Shown here in pieces: positions 32,333 through 40,770 of a stretch of DNA of 64,000 bases (the first letter of the stretch is position 1; every line of letters begins with the position of its first letter). The stretch is taken from NCBI RefSeq assembly GCF_900091315.1, contig NZ_FLSP01000030.1:22433-86432 (forward strand), written 5' to 3'. Source of the stretch: Streptomyces sp. DI166. GTDB lineage: Bacteria; Actinomycetota; Actinomycetes; Streptomycetales; Streptomycetaceae. A model generated the notes under the pieces. That model saw only the letters and a program-made list of their open reading frames with translations, was not told where the DNA came from and did no database searches. The translations under genes and the position numbers were made by a program.

Positions 32333-32336
32333 GGCG

Positions 32337-34472
32337 TCAGCCTAGGGCGGGTTCCTTCTCCGCGCCCGGAGCCTGCGCCTGCGCCTGCTCCAGCGCGCCG
32401 GTGGTGCGCAGCGGGACCTCCTTGATGAACAGGGTCACCAGGAAGGCGAGGAAGGCGATCGGGGCGACGTACAGGAAGATGTCGGCGATGCCGTGGCCGT
32501 AGGCGCTCTCCAGCCAGGTGCGGATCGGTCCGGGCAGGGCGTCCATGTCGGGGAGCTGACCGGAGCCCATCGCCTTGCCGGCCGCGGCCTGCTCCTCGGG
32601 GCTGAGGGTGCCGATGGTGTCGGTGGCGTAGTGGCTGATCCGGGTCGTCATCACCGAGCCGAGCGCCGAGACGCCCATCGCGCCGCCGAGGGACCGGAAG
32701 AAGGTCACCACCGAGCTGGCGGCGCCGAGTTCGTGCGGGGCGACCTGGTTCTGCGTGGAGAGCACCAGGTTCTGCATCATCATGCCGACGCCGAGACCCA
32801 TCAGGCCCATGTAGACGGCGATGTGCCAGTACGGGGTGTCGTAACGCATGGTGCCGAGCAGGCCGAGCCCCGCCGTGACCAGCACACCGCCCACGACCAG
32901 CCAGGACTTCCACTTGCCGGTCCGGGTGATGATCGCGCCGGAGACCGTGGAGGACACGAACAGACCGGCGATCATCGGGATGGTCGCGACACCGGACATG
33001 GTGGGCGACATGTCGCGGGCCAGCTGGAAGTACTGGCTGAAGAACACGGTGCCCGCGAACATCGCGACACCGACCAGCAGGGACGCCAGCGAGGCCAGCG
33101 CGATGGTGCGGTTGCGGAACAGGCGCAGCGGGATGATCGGCTCGGCGGCCCTGCTCTCCACGAAGAGGAAGACCAGCGTCAGCGCGAGGGCGCCGCCGAC
33201 CATGGCGTAGGTCTGCCCGGACAGCCAGGCGTACTTGTCGTCCGCGAAGGTGACCCAGATCAGCAGCAGGCTGACGGCGGCGGTGATGAAGAAGGCCCCG
33301 GCCCAGTCGACCTTGACCTTGCGCCGGCTCTCCGGCAGGTGCAGCGTCTTCTGCAGTACGAACAGGGCGAACAGCGCGAACGGGATCCCCACGTACAGGC
33401 ACCAGCGCCAGCCCAGCCAGCTGGTGTCGGTGATGACACCGCCGACCAGCGGACCGCCGACGGTCGCGACCGCGAACGTGGCACCGAGGTAGCCGGAGTA
33501 GCGGCCGCGCTCCCGCGGGGAGATCATCGCGGCCATGATGATCTGGGCGAGCGCGGTCAGACCGCCCGCGCCGAGACCCTGTACGACCCGGGCGCCGATC
33601 AGCATCCCGGAGTTCTGCGCGATGCCGGCGAACACCGAGCCGACGATGTAGATGACCAGGGCTATCTGGACCAGGGCCTTCTTGCTGACCAGATCGGCCA
33701 GCTTGCCCCACAGCGGCGTCGACGCGGTCATCGCCAGCAGCGCGGCCGTCACCACCCAGGTGTACGCGCTCTGTCCGCCGCCGAGGTCCGTGATGATCTC
33801 GGGCAGGGCGTTGGAGACGATGGTGGAGGACAGGATGGCGGCGAACATGCCGAGCAGCAGCCCGGAGAGCGCCTCCATGATCTGCCGGTGCGTCATGGGA
33901 GCGTCGCCGGAGCCTCCTTCGTGCTCGGCCTGAGCCCGCACACCGTCGGGTGTGGTCGTTGCCATGGGCTTCCTTCTCTTGTGCGGTCTGCTCTTACGCG
34001 GTGATCGCGGTGATCGCGGTGATCGCGGAGGTACGGGGGTGGGGGACTGCTCGTCGAAGCAGCGGCGCAGCCGGGCCATCAGCTCGGTGAGCCGGGCGAC
34101 GTCCTCGTCGCTCCAGTCGCTCAGCCGCGCGGCCAGCAGCCGGGTCGTGCACCGGGCCAGCTCCTGCACCCGGTCCCGGCCGGCGGGCGTCAGGCGCAGG
34201 ATGCGGCCGCGTTTGTCGGACGGGTCGGGGGAGCGGTCGATCCAGCCCCGCTCGGCGAGGTGGGCGACATGCCTGCTGGTGACCGACATGTCGACGGCGA
34301 GCAGCTCCGCGAGCCTGCTCATCCGCATGTCCCCGTGCCGTTCCAGCAGCGTCAGCGCCGCCGCGGACCCGCTCGGGCAGTCCGCGGGCAGCGCCCGCCC
34401 CAGCTCCCGTTTCACGGCCCCGAAGGCACTGAACTGCCGCACGAGCTCCTCGTAGAGCCCCTGCTCGGCCAT
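32337..34472 (-). CDS. MarR regulator and DHA2 MFS exporter in one open reading frame
   Basis: 711 codons without a stop. Residues 1-150 are a MarR regulator (MRMSRLAELLAVDMSVTSRH, DPSDKRGRILRLTPAGRDRV, LMARLRRCFDEQ). An Arg/Pro/Ser linker (SPRSPRSPRKSRPHKRRKP) follows, encoded by a 9-bp tandem repeat, and then a complete 14-TM DHA2 exporter (ILSSTIVSNALPEIITDLGG, GKLADLVSKKAL, GGPLVGGVITDTSWLGWRW). The exporter also has its own start: ATG 33965 with AGAAGGAAG just upstream gives a 542-aa protein. So either a fusion is made or the MarR protein has lost its own stop. I see no second MarR stop before 33965. GTG 34475 is an alternative start. Confidence 0.85.
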   Translation of the reverse strand: MAEQGLYEELVRQFSAFGAVKRELGRALPADCPSGSAAALTLLERHGDMRMSRLAELLAVDMSVTSRHVAHLAERGWIDRSPDPSDKRGRILRLTPAGRDRVQELARCTTRLLAARLSDWSDEDVARLTELMARLRRCFDEQSPTPVPPRSPRSPRSPRKSRPHKRRKPMATTTPDGVRAQAEHEGGSGDAPMTHRQIMEALSGLLLGMFAAILSSTIVSNALPEIITDLGGGQSAYTWVVTAALLAMTASTPLWGKLADLVSKKALVQIALVIYIVGSVFAGIAQNSGMLIGARVVQGLGAGGLTALAQIIMAAMISPRERGRYSGYLGATFAVATVGGPLVGGVITDTSWLGWRWCLYVGIPFALFALFVLQKTLHLPESRRKVKVDWAGAFFITAAVSLLLIWVTFADDKYAWLSGQTYAMVGGALALTLVFLFVESRAAEPIIPLRLFRNRTIALASLASLLVGVAMFAGTVFFSQYFQLARDMSPTMSGVATIPMIAGLFVSSTVSGAIITRTGKWKSWLVVGGVLVTAGLGLLGTMRYDTPYWHIAVYMGLMGLGVGMMMQNLVLSTQNQVAPHELGAASSVVTFFRSLGGAMGVSALGSVMTTRISHYATDTIGTLSPEEQAAAGKAMGSGQLPDMDALPGPIRTWLESAYGHGIADIFLYVAPIAFLAFLVTLFIKEVPLRTTGALEQAQAQAPGAEKEPALG
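33963..33982 (-). promoter_or_regulatory. Internal ribosome site and ATG of the MFS part
   Basis: On the minus strand AGAAGGAAG stands 3 bases before ATG 33965, in frame with the MarR part. It supports separate translation of the exporter even though no stop codon divides the two. Confidence 0.6.
34001..34027 (-). repeat. Three 9-bp tandem repeats in the MarR-MFS linker
   Basis: GTGATCGCG is repeated three times on the + strand (34001, 34010, 34019) and encodes SPR repeats on the minus strand. Being a multiple of 3 it keeps the MarR and MFS frames joined. Confidence 0.8.
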
Positions 34473-34498
34473 CACATCTCCCGATTTTGTCGCTTAGG

Positions 34499-34522
34499 GC
34501 AACCATAGAAGTTATTGGTTGC
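34499..34522. promoter_or_regulatory. MarR-type operator
   Basis: GCAACCA (34499-34505) and TGGTTGC (34516-34522) are exact inverted copies with a 10-base spacer, 27 bases before the MarR start. Autorepression is likely. Confidence 0.7.
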
Positions 34523-34687
34523 TGCAGGCAAATAAAATGGGGGTGCCGGGCCTCAAAAGTTGGCAAAGGCAAGTATTGCGACCGTAAACACCCAGGTGGC
34601 GACGGGTGCGGTCAACCGGTGCTCCCGGTGCCGCCGGTCGGGACCCGCGCTTGGGCGCGCACCCCGGATTCGCTAGGGTTTCGGGCC

Positions 34688-34882
34688 ATGGCTAACACCC
34701 AGGACCCCCAGGGCAACTACGACCCCGCTGGCAGCACGCAGATGTTCCGCGCGTTCGTCGACGAGGCCCCTCAGGGGCAGCAGCAGGCGGCCGCTTCCTC
34801 CGGTTCCCGCATCGGCCTGATCGTCGGTGCCGTCGTCGCGATCGCGGTCGTCGTGGCGGTGGCCTGGCTCGCGCTGAAGTAG
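34688..34882 (+). CDS. 64-aa membrane peptide, conserved type
   Basis: MANTQDPQGNYDPAGSTQMF opens a hydrophilic N-terminal half; one TM segment follows (IGLIVGAVVAIAVVVAVAWL), ending ALK. Small tail-anchored proteins of this form are common in Streptomyces. The ATG 34688 is the first in a frame with coding bias. Function unknown. Confidence 0.65.
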   Translation: MANTQDPQGNYDPAGSTQMFRAFVDEAPQGQQQAAASSGSRIGLIVGAVVAIAVVVAVAWLALK

Positions 34883-35039
34883 TCCGCGCGGCAGCAGCGG
34901 GCGCCGAGGTGGCAGGCGCCGAAGCGGTCCGTTCCGGAGCGCTCCGCGCGGCTCACCGCCACCGGACGGACACGTCCCGCGTCTCGATGCGCATGCCGAG
35001 CGGCACACGCCAGGCGTCGACCGCAACGAGGGAAGTCCG

Positions 35040-35429
35040 GTGAGCACCTTCACTCCACGTGAGGTGGCCTACGACCGCTACCGGGCCGCGGTCAACAGCT
35101 CCCGCAGCGTGCTCGGCTGGCACGCCGACGACGTGCGCACGGACCGCGCGCGACTCCTCCATCGCGCCGCGCACAGCATCGCCGCCGCACTCGACGGACC
35201 GGCACGCGTGCACCTGCCCGAGCCCGACGACGACGCCCTGCACTTGCGGGAATGCCGTCCCGTACGGACCGTACTCGTGCCAACCCCCAACTATCGTTGT
35301 TTTTCAACCTCTTTCGGGAGGTTCCTGGCATGGGACGGCCGCGTAAGACGCCCGAGGGGAGCCGTACGACGCGGCTCGGTCTCGGGGGCGAGCATCAGAA
35401 GCAGCGTGCCCGCCTGCTCGCCGAGCTGA
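35040..35429 (+). CDS. Hypothetical protein, doubtful
   Basis: 129 aa. The first 60 residues (TPREVAYDRYRAAVNSSRSV, ARLLHRAAHSIAAALDG) look like a plausible helical protein, but the second half runs into lower-GC sequence and overlaps the start of the HNH gene in another frame. It may be a truncated gene at the left edge of the island. GTG start with a weak ribosome site. Confidence 0.4.
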   Translation: MSTFTPREVAYDRYRAAVNSSRSVLGWHADDVRTDRARLLHRAAHSIAAALDGPARVHLPEPDDDALHLRECRPVRTVLVPTPNYRCFSTSFGRFLAWDGRVRRPRGAVRRGSVSGASIRSSVPACSPS

Positions 35430-35774
35430 TGCCGGGCGAGCCGTGCGCGGTTTGCGGGGAGCCGGTGTTCCCCGAGCAGGACCTGGACGCCGACCACGAG
35501 CAGGCGCGCCCTCGGCGGCACGCGGGCCACGCGGCTGCTGCACGCGTCGTGCAACCGGCGGCTCGGCGCGCAGCTGGGCAACCGGCTCCGCTCCGGCCAG
35601 GCCGCGGCCGGCGCTCTGCCTCCGCCGAAGTCGGGAACGCCCTGCTACCGGTGCGGGTGTCCCTTGATGCGTGCCCAGCAACTGCGCACCGCGGCGCGGC
35701 CGTGCGGGGATCAGGCGTGGCAGCACGCGCGCTGCGGCACCGACGGCTGTTCGGTGCCCGCGGGCTTGCTGTAG
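35330..35774 (+). pseudogene. Frameshifted HNH/endonuclease VII-like nuclease
   Basis: From ATG 35330 the frame gives a zinc/HNH start: CAVCGEPVFPEQ then DLDADHEQAR. Conserved sequence then continues in another frame: LGGTRATRLLHASCNRRLGA, and later CYRCGCPLMRAQQL and CGTDGCSVPAGLL before the stop at 35772-35774. One extra C in the CCC at 35509-35511 explains the break. Repaired, the protein would have CxxC, DADH and HxxCN metal and catalytic motifs. Either a recent mutation or an assembly error. Confidence 0.7.
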
Positions 35775-35936
35775 CGCGGGGTCCGGGGGCCGTCTCGCGC
35801 GCGAACAGGTGGCCTGCGGGTTAAGTCTGCGGGCCGCCGAACAGCCCGAAGACGGGCGGACGGCAAGACTCCTGACGCGAAAGCGGCCTCGCCCCATACC
35901 CTGACAGTGTCGAGCTGTTCAGAGAGGGGCAAGGCC

Positions 35937-37190
35937 GTGTCGCCTTCAGATGGTAGCCCGGACCCGTACGCCGAGCCGCTGGTGTTCGGCCAGCGTCTCC
36001 AGATCCTTCGCACCCGGAAGGGCATGACCCGCGAGCAACTCGGCGGGCTGCTCGGCAGGTCCGGATCGTGGGTCAAGGGAATCGAGACAGGGCGGCTCAA
36101 GACGCCCAAGCTCGACGTGATCCTGCGCATCGCCGAGCTGTTGCGCGTCCGCGACCTCGCGGACCTGACCGGCGACCAGTCTGCGCACGTCGACCTGTTC
36201 GCCGGCCCCGGCCACCCGCGCCTCGCCGCGGTCAAGACCGCTGTCGACGCCTTCCCACTCACCACGCAGCGCGAGGCGCCCCCGGCCACTCATCTTCACG
36301 CGCGGCTCGCGCAGGCATGGAAGGCGCGACACTCCGCACCGAATCACCGCGAGGTGATCGGCACCCTGCTGCCGGACCTGATCCGTGACGCTCAACTCGC
36401 CGTGCGGCAGGCCGACACCGGGACGGACCGCAGAGCAGCTCAGGCCGTACTCGCCGAGGTCTACTCCCTGTGCCAGTTCTTCGTGGCATACCAGCCGGAT
36501 CCCGCCCTGTTGTGGCGCGTCGCCGAGCGCGGGCTGATCGCCGCGCAGGAGTCCGAGGACCCGCATGCGATCGGTGTAGCCGCATGGCTTGCTGCGCAGG
36601 CACACCGTGATGCTGGCCCGGCGCACTTCGACGCCGCAGACGCGGTGAACCGCGAGACTCTCGCGTACCTCGAACCGCAGTTGCCGGACGCCTCGAACGA
36701 TGTCCTCGCCATCACGGGCGCGCTCACCTTCGAGGCCGGCTACACCGCAGCCCGACGCGGGGAGACGGGCACGGCATGGCGGCACTGGGACCAGGCCCGA
36801 GCCATGGCCGACCGGCTTCCAGAGGACTACTACCACCCGGTGACGTCGTTCTCCCGGGCCATCATGGGCGCGCACGCGGTCACCGTCGCCGTCGAGCTGC
36901 ACCAGGGCGGCGAGTCCGTACGCCAGGCCGCCCGCGCCGACGCCGTCACCATCCCCTCAAGGCCGCGGAGGGCCCGGCACCGCATCGAAGAGGCTCGCGG
37001 CTTCCAACTCGACGGACAGCCTGACGTCGCCCTGGCCACGCTGGAGAAGGCACACGAAGCTGCTCCCGAGACGATCAAGTACAACGGGTACGCCAAGCGC
37101 ATTGTGCTGGAGGAGGCCGAGGCGAAGGTTCCGGCCCGGCGTCGTCGAGCCTCCGAACTCGCGGTGAAGCTCGGCATGTTGGCCGCATGA
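35937..37190 (+). CDS. XRE-type HTH regulator with TPR-like region (island)
   Basis: 417 aa. HTH at about 15-70 (FGQRLQILRTRKGMTREQLG, GLLGRSGSWVKGIETGR, LDVILRIAELLRV). The rest is helical with TPR-like units (ARRGETGTAWRHWDQARAMA, FQLDGQPDVALATLEKAHEA). Same type as the regulator at 12328-13662 and likewise next to a small GGGxEWDA gene. GTG 35937 has GAGAGGGG 8 bases upstream. A hairpin at 37194 closes the transcript. Confidence 0.8.
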   Translation: MSPSDGSPDPYAEPLVFGQRLQILRTRKGMTREQLGGLLGRSGSWVKGIETGRLKTPKLDVILRIAELLRVRDLADLTGDQSAHVDLFAGPGHPRLAAVKTAVDAFPLTTQREAPPATHLHARLAQAWKARHSAPNHREVIGTLLPDLIRDAQLAVRQADTGTDRRAAQAVLAEVYSLCQFFVAYQPDPALLWRVAERGLIAAQESEDPHAIGVAAWLAAQAHRDAGPAHFDAADAVNRETLAYLEPQLPDASNDVLAITGALTFEAGYTAARRGETGTAWRHWDQARAMADRLPEDYYHPVTSFSRAIMGAHAVTVAVELHQGGESVRQAARADAVTIPSRPRRARHRIEEARGFQLDGQPDVALATLEKAHEAAPETIKYNGYAKRIVLEEAEAKVPARRRRASELAVKLGMLAA

Positions 37191-37193
37191 CGT

Positions 37194-37214
37194 AGGGGCA
37201 CAATCTGTGCCCCT
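37194..37214 (+). terminator. Hairpin just after the XRE gene
   Basis: AGGGGCACA pairs perfectly with TGTGCCCCT around ATC, 3 bases after the stop codon. No T-run, so termination is likely but not certain. Confidence 0.6.
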
Positions 37215-37315
37215 GCCTCTCCTTCGACGCTCCTACGGTCGAAGACCACGAAGACCCCGGCGACCGCGCGAACGGTCCCGGGGCGTGGTCGACGCTGCGA
37301 AGGAGCGCCAACACC

Positions 37316-37591
37316 GTGAACGCTACACACCGTTTGCCCCTCGGCGAAGAGCAGGACGGCGAAAGGCCGGCCGCCTACGAACCCCGGCTCGGCGACACCG
37401 TCGAGGACACCGAGAGGAACAAGTGCGGCAAGGTCGCGGGCTTCGTCGGCCCGTACATCCAGCTGCGCCCCATCGGGGGCGGCATCGAGTGGGATGCGCG
37501 GCCCGAGCGGCTGCAACCGGTCCCCGCTGGAACGGCCCTGAGCGAGGGCGTCTCCGTGGCCAACGCGCGCTCGCGGGGCGAGTGCCCGTGA
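37316..37591 (+). CDS. Small protein with a LRPIGGGIEWDA motif
   Basis: 91 aa. The core YEPRLGDTVEDTERNKCGKV, then AGFVGPYIQLRPIGGGIEWD and ARPERLQPV matches the protein at 11973-12203. GTG start with AAGGAG upstream. It follows an XRE-TPR gene and is overlapped by the next small gene. The shared motif and shared neighbours suggest a regulator-partner pair; function unknown. Confidence 0.75.
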   Translation: MNATHRLPLGEEQDGERPAAYEPRLGDTVEDTERNKCGKVAGFVGPYIQLRPIGGGIEWDARPERLQPVPAGTALSEGVSVANARSRGECP

Positions 37592-37770
37592 CCGTGGCCG
37601 AGGCTCCGCCTCTGTCTCCGGAGTGCACGCTGGCCCGCGAGCCCGGCTACGGCGCCGCGCACGAGGAGTGCCGCCGGACCGACGACATCCCGCTGCCCCA
37701 CGGCGGCGGAATCCTGCTGCAGCGCCGCTGCGGGTGCGCCTGCCACCGGCAGGCTCCACCGGAGCCGTGA
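37588..37770 (+). CDS. 60-aa Cys/His-rich small protein
   Basis: The protein has CTLAREPGYGAAHEECRRTD, then LPHGGGILLQRRCGCACHRQ: five Cys and several His, possibly a small metal site. GTG 37588 overlaps the stop of the previous gene (GTGA), which supports coupled translation. Proteins ending in GCxC.xxH next to XRE regulators are frequent in Streptomyces, without a known role. Confidence 0.65.
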   Translation: MTVAEAPPLSPECTLAREPGYGAAHEECRRTDDIPLPHGGGILLQRRCGCACHRQAPPEP

Positions 37771-37985
37771 CGAACCCTGTCCACGCCTTGGTGCCGGCGT
37801 GGACACTGCACTGACGCACCCCCACGGCGACCGCCGGGTCAGGGTCGCGAACCGCACAGACCCCCCTTCCTGCTGGGACCGCAAGACCGGCGGGAAGGGG
37901 CCGAGCCTGCCCGCCGGGATTCCCGCAAGAGTCCCGGCGGGCGGGCGCACACACCGGCCCCCGTCCGTCTGACCCCCCTTTGCAG

Positions 37986-38486
37986 ATGGGCGGGGGCCTC
38001 GCCGTGCCGGAGCGCTACACCGAGCCGGTGATCCTCGACCTGATCGTGCCGAAGAACCTCGCTCGCCGGCAGCTCAACCCAGGGCAGCGCGCGCTGATGG
38101 CGCTGGAGTATGAGCGGTTCTACGCCGCGGCGCAGCACAAGGGGCGGCCTAAGGATGACGGTTCCGAGGCGGCGCGGTCACGGAACGCAGAGGAAACGTG
38201 CGCAGATCTGCGCACGACCGGGGAACGGGTCGAACCGCAGGCCCGACGCGAGCAGCGCTCCGACGAACGCGCCGTGAGGGTGGTTGGTTCTTCCGGTCGA
38301 GCAGTCCAGCAGGCCAAGGCCGTGCAGCGTGACGCGCCCGACCTTGCCGACGAGGTGCGCCGCGGCGAACTCGCCCTCGACCGAGCCGAGCCCGGCGCGC
38401 GCCACGGGACAGCACTGCGCCGCCCGGACTCACGCAAGATGAGCCGGGCGGCACGGTTGTCTCGTCAGACGGCGTGCAGGCCGTGA
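37986..38486 (+). CDS. ParB-like/phage-type protein fragment, probably 5' truncated
   Basis: 166 aa from ATG 37986, which lacks a ribosome site. The segment VILDLIVPKNLARRQLNPGQ, then RALMALEYERFY, and later VGSSGRAVQQAKAVQRDAPD and LADEVRRGELALDRAE match the C-terminal half of ParB-like proteins of phages and integrative elements, which normally have an N-terminal ParB domain that is missing here. A terminator-like hairpin (38419-38452) lies inside the last codons, so the final 20 residues are doubtful. Confidence 0.5.
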   Translation: MGGGLAVPERYTEPVILDLIVPKNLARRQLNPGQRALMALEYERFYAAAQHKGRPKDDGSEAARSRNAEETCADLRTTGERVEPQARREQRSDERAVRVVGSSGRAVQQAKAVQRDAPDLADEVRRGELALDRAEPGARHGTALRRPDSRKMSRAARLSRQTACRP

Positions 38487-38857
38487 CGGTCCCGAGGCGC
38501 ACCCCGGCCGCGCTCTGCCGACCGGCCGCCGTCGACGCCCCGCAGCGCGGGCCGCTCCTGGACGGCTTCCGGCCGGTAGTCGTCGGCGGGCACGATTCCC
38601 GAGGCGACCGCCAAGGCGTGCGCGTCCCGCCTCACACGCTCCTGTCGCGTCGCCGGTTCGCCTTTTACCGCGGTGTCGAGCTGCCGCAGGGCGCGGAACA
38701 GCAGCAGCCGTGCGTCCTGCTCGCGCGCCAGAGCGTCGGCCAACTGCTGCTCGACGACCGCGAGGCGCTCTTCAGCGCTGGAGGCCGCCTCGGCGCGGGT
38801 GTCGTAGACGCTGGCCGGGCGCTGAGCGAGTAGCTGAATGGGGGTACGGGCCTGCAT
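38465..38857 (-). CDS. Coiled-coil protein of unknown function
   Basis: 130 aa. Residues about 20-60 form a coiled coil (EAASSAEERLAVVEQQLADA, LAREQDARLLLFRALRQLDT). AGGGAGCC lies 7 bases before ATG 38857. Low-complexity C-terminus. Its 5' part overlaps the 3' end of the lipoprotein gene by 86 bases on the same strand, which suggests that the island junction lies here. Confidence 0.55.
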   Translation of the reverse strand: MQARTPIQLLAQRPASVYDTRAEAASSAEERLAVVEQQLADALAREQDARLLLFRALRQLDTAVKGEPATRQERVRRDAHALAVASGIVPADDYRPEAVQERPALRGVDGGRSAERGRGAPRDRHGLHAV

Positions 38858-39722
38858 GGGCCTGGCTCCCTGTCACTGAGGGGTCTGGATCAAGACGCCG
38901 TTCGGTGGTTGCCCCCACCGGCGGCGCCGCTGTGATCCGGAGGCTGTGCTGCCCCGGCGGATACCGCTCCTTCTCTCGCGCGTGAGAGATGAAGATCGGG
39001 TCTCCTCCGAGGTACGTCACCGTGACGTCGTGCTCCATGTGCGCGCCCAACAGAAAAGACCCCTCATAGAATCTGTCGACGCACACCGTCCAGGTCCGCT
39101 CCTTCCGCGCGCCCTCCCCGATCGGCGCCGGAAGCTCCTCCTGCGACTCCACGGTCCCCCAGTCGACCCCGAGCGCCCCGATGATGTGCGTCCCGAGGGT
39201 CACGGTGCCCGAACGCACGGGGCTGCCCCCGGGGTTGTGAAAGCGCACGGTCACCTCCTCGCACCAGCGCTTCTCCCCTTCCGCCCGCTCCGGCGCGGAC
39301 CAGGAGAGGCCGGCGGGGGACGGCTTGCCGGGGGTGGTGGAGGGCGGCGCACTGGGGGCCGCGGAGGTCGTACGGCCGGCCGGGGCCGAACTCGCGGGCG
39401 TGCGCCCGGCCTTGGCGCCCCCGCTCGACGGCACCGGCCTCGCGGCGTCGCTCGTACGGCCGGTCGGGCTTGCCGAAGTGCCGCTGTCGGCGGCCGAGTT
39501 CGTCGCGTCCGGGGTCGCCGTGTCCAGCGGTACCAGCGTCACCTCCCCCGTCGGCCCCGCCGTAGGACGGGCCGTGGTACCCGGCGCCCCCACGGCCGTA
39601 TAGCCGTCTCCGCCGCCGGAGCCCCCGCACGCGGCCAGCAGGCCGACCAGGCACACGACGGCCGCCGAGGCGCCGATCAGGGCGCCCTGGCGGCCATGTG
39701 TCCATGCCGTCGCCCGAAGCAT
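38772..39722 (-). CDS. Lipoprotein, 3' end probably altered by the island
   Basis: 316 aa. Signal peptide with lipobox (VCLVGLLAAC, Cys at about residue 32), a long Thr/Ser/Pro/Ala stalk (to about 140), then a beta-rich domain with three Trp (EEVTVRFHNPGGSPVRSGTV, VDWGTVESQEELPAPIGEGA) ending near FISHAREKERYPPGQHSLRI. From about residue 265 the sequence turns into basic low-complexity residues and runs into the upstream part of the coiled-coil gene. The natural end is probably lost. An exported substrate- or wall-binding role is possible but unproven. Confidence 0.65.
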   Translation of the reverse strand: MLRATAWTHGRQGALIGASAAVVCLVGLLAACGGSGGGDGYTAVGAPGTTARPTAGPTGEVTLVPLDTATPDATNSAADSGTSASPTGRTSDAARPVPSSGGAKAGRTPASSAPAGRTTSAAPSAPPSTTPGKPSPAGLSWSAPERAEGEKRWCEEVTVRFHNPGGSPVRSGTVTLGTHIIGALGVDWGTVESQEELPAPIGEGARKERTWTVCVDRFYEGSFLLGAHMEHDVTVTYLGGDPIFISHAREKERYPPGQHSLRITAAPPVGATTERRLDPDPSVTGSQAHAGPYPHSATRSAPGQRLRHPRRGGLQR

Positions 39723-39761
39723 CGCGCCATGGTGGCTGACGCTTCGTCAGAAGGGAAGGGT

Positions 39762-40655
39762 TCAGTCGGAGATGAGGCCCTCGCGCAGCTGCGCCAGCGT
39801 GCGGGTCAGCAGCCGGGAGACGTGCATCTGGGAGATGCCGACCTCCTCGCCGATCTGCGACTGGGTCATGTTGGCGAAGAACCGCAGCATGATGATCCGG
39901 CGCTCCCGCGGCGGGAGCTTGGCCAGCAGCGGCTTGAGGGACTCGCGGTACTCCACGCCCTCCAGCGCCGTGTCCTCGTAGCCGAGCCGGTCGGCCAGCG
40001 AGCCCTCGCCGCCGTCGTCCTCGGGCGCCGGGGAGTCCAGCGAGGAGGCCGTGTAGGCGTTGCCGACCGCCAGGCCGTCGACCACGTCCTCCTCGGACAC
40101 GCCCAGTACCGCGGCGAGTTCGGTGACCGTCGGGGAGCGGTCCAGCTTCTGGGACAGCTCGTCGCTGGCCTTGGTCAGTGCCAGCCGCAGCTCCTGGAGC
40201 CGGCGCGGCACGCGCACCGACCACGAGGTGTCCCGGAAGAACCGCTTGATCTCGCCGACCACGGTCGGCATCGCGAACGTCGGGAACTCCACGCCCCGTT
40301 CGCAGTCGAACCGGTCGATCGCCTTGATCAGCCCGATCGTTCCGACCTGGACGATGTCCTCCATCGGCTCGTTGCGGGACCGGAACCGGGCCGCGGCGTA
40401 CCTGACGAGCGGGAGGTTGAGCTCGATCAGGGTGTCACGGACGTACGCGCGCTCGGGGCTGTTCTCGTCCAGCGCGGCGAGCCGCAGGAACAGGGAGCGG
40501 GACAGGGTGCGAGTGTCGATCGCCCCGGAGGTGGGGAGAGCCGGGGCCGGTGCGGCCTCGGCCTCGACAAGGGCCGTTACGTCGTCGTCGAGCGCGGGCG
40601 CAGCCTCGCTCTTGGTGAGCGTGAGCACCTTCGAGCTGCCCTGGTCTGCGGACAT
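39762..40655 (-). CDS. sigN: SigB/SigF-type RNA polymerase sigma factor
   Basis: 297 aa. Region 2 (NLPLVRYAAARFRSRNEPME, VQVGTIGLIKAIDRFD, PTFAMPTVVGEIKRFFRDTS), region 3 (RRLQELRLALTKASDELSQ) and region 4 (LPPRERRIIMLRFFANMTQS, GISQMHVSRLLTRTLAQLR) are complete. An acidic N-terminal extension precedes them. ATG 40655 has AAAGGGGG upstream. The position next to a second such sigma gene matches sigN beside sigF in S. coelicolor as I remember it; the symbol rests on that synteny. Confidence 0.82.
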   Translation of the reverse strand: MSADQGSSKVLTLTKSEAAPALDDDVTALVEAEAAPAPALPTSGAIDTRTLSRSLFLRLAALDENSPERAYVRDTLIELNLPLVRYAAARFRSRNEPMEDIVQVGTIGLIKAIDRFDCERGVEFPTFAMPTVVGEIKRFFRDTSWSVRVPRRLQELRLALTKASDELSQKLDRSPTVTELAAVLGVSEEDVVDGLAVGNAYTASSLDSPAPEDDGGEGSLADRLGYEDTALEGVEYRESLKPLLAKLPPRERRIIMLRFFANMTQSQIGEEVGISQMHVSRLLTRTLAQLREGLISD

Positions 40656-40770
40656 GCCACCCCCTTTGGGTCGCGGGACGGTCGCGGCGAACGCTCCCAC
40701 TGGAGAACGCAGCCTTCACCTGAATACCGGAGCCGAAGCCACGGCAAACGCGCTTCCGGAAGAATGTCAC

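Noticed and set aside
34953..35243. Minus-strand ORF of 96 codons
   Set aside because: No ribosome site and no recognisable pattern; the plus-strand frame is also weak and is listed only with low confidence.
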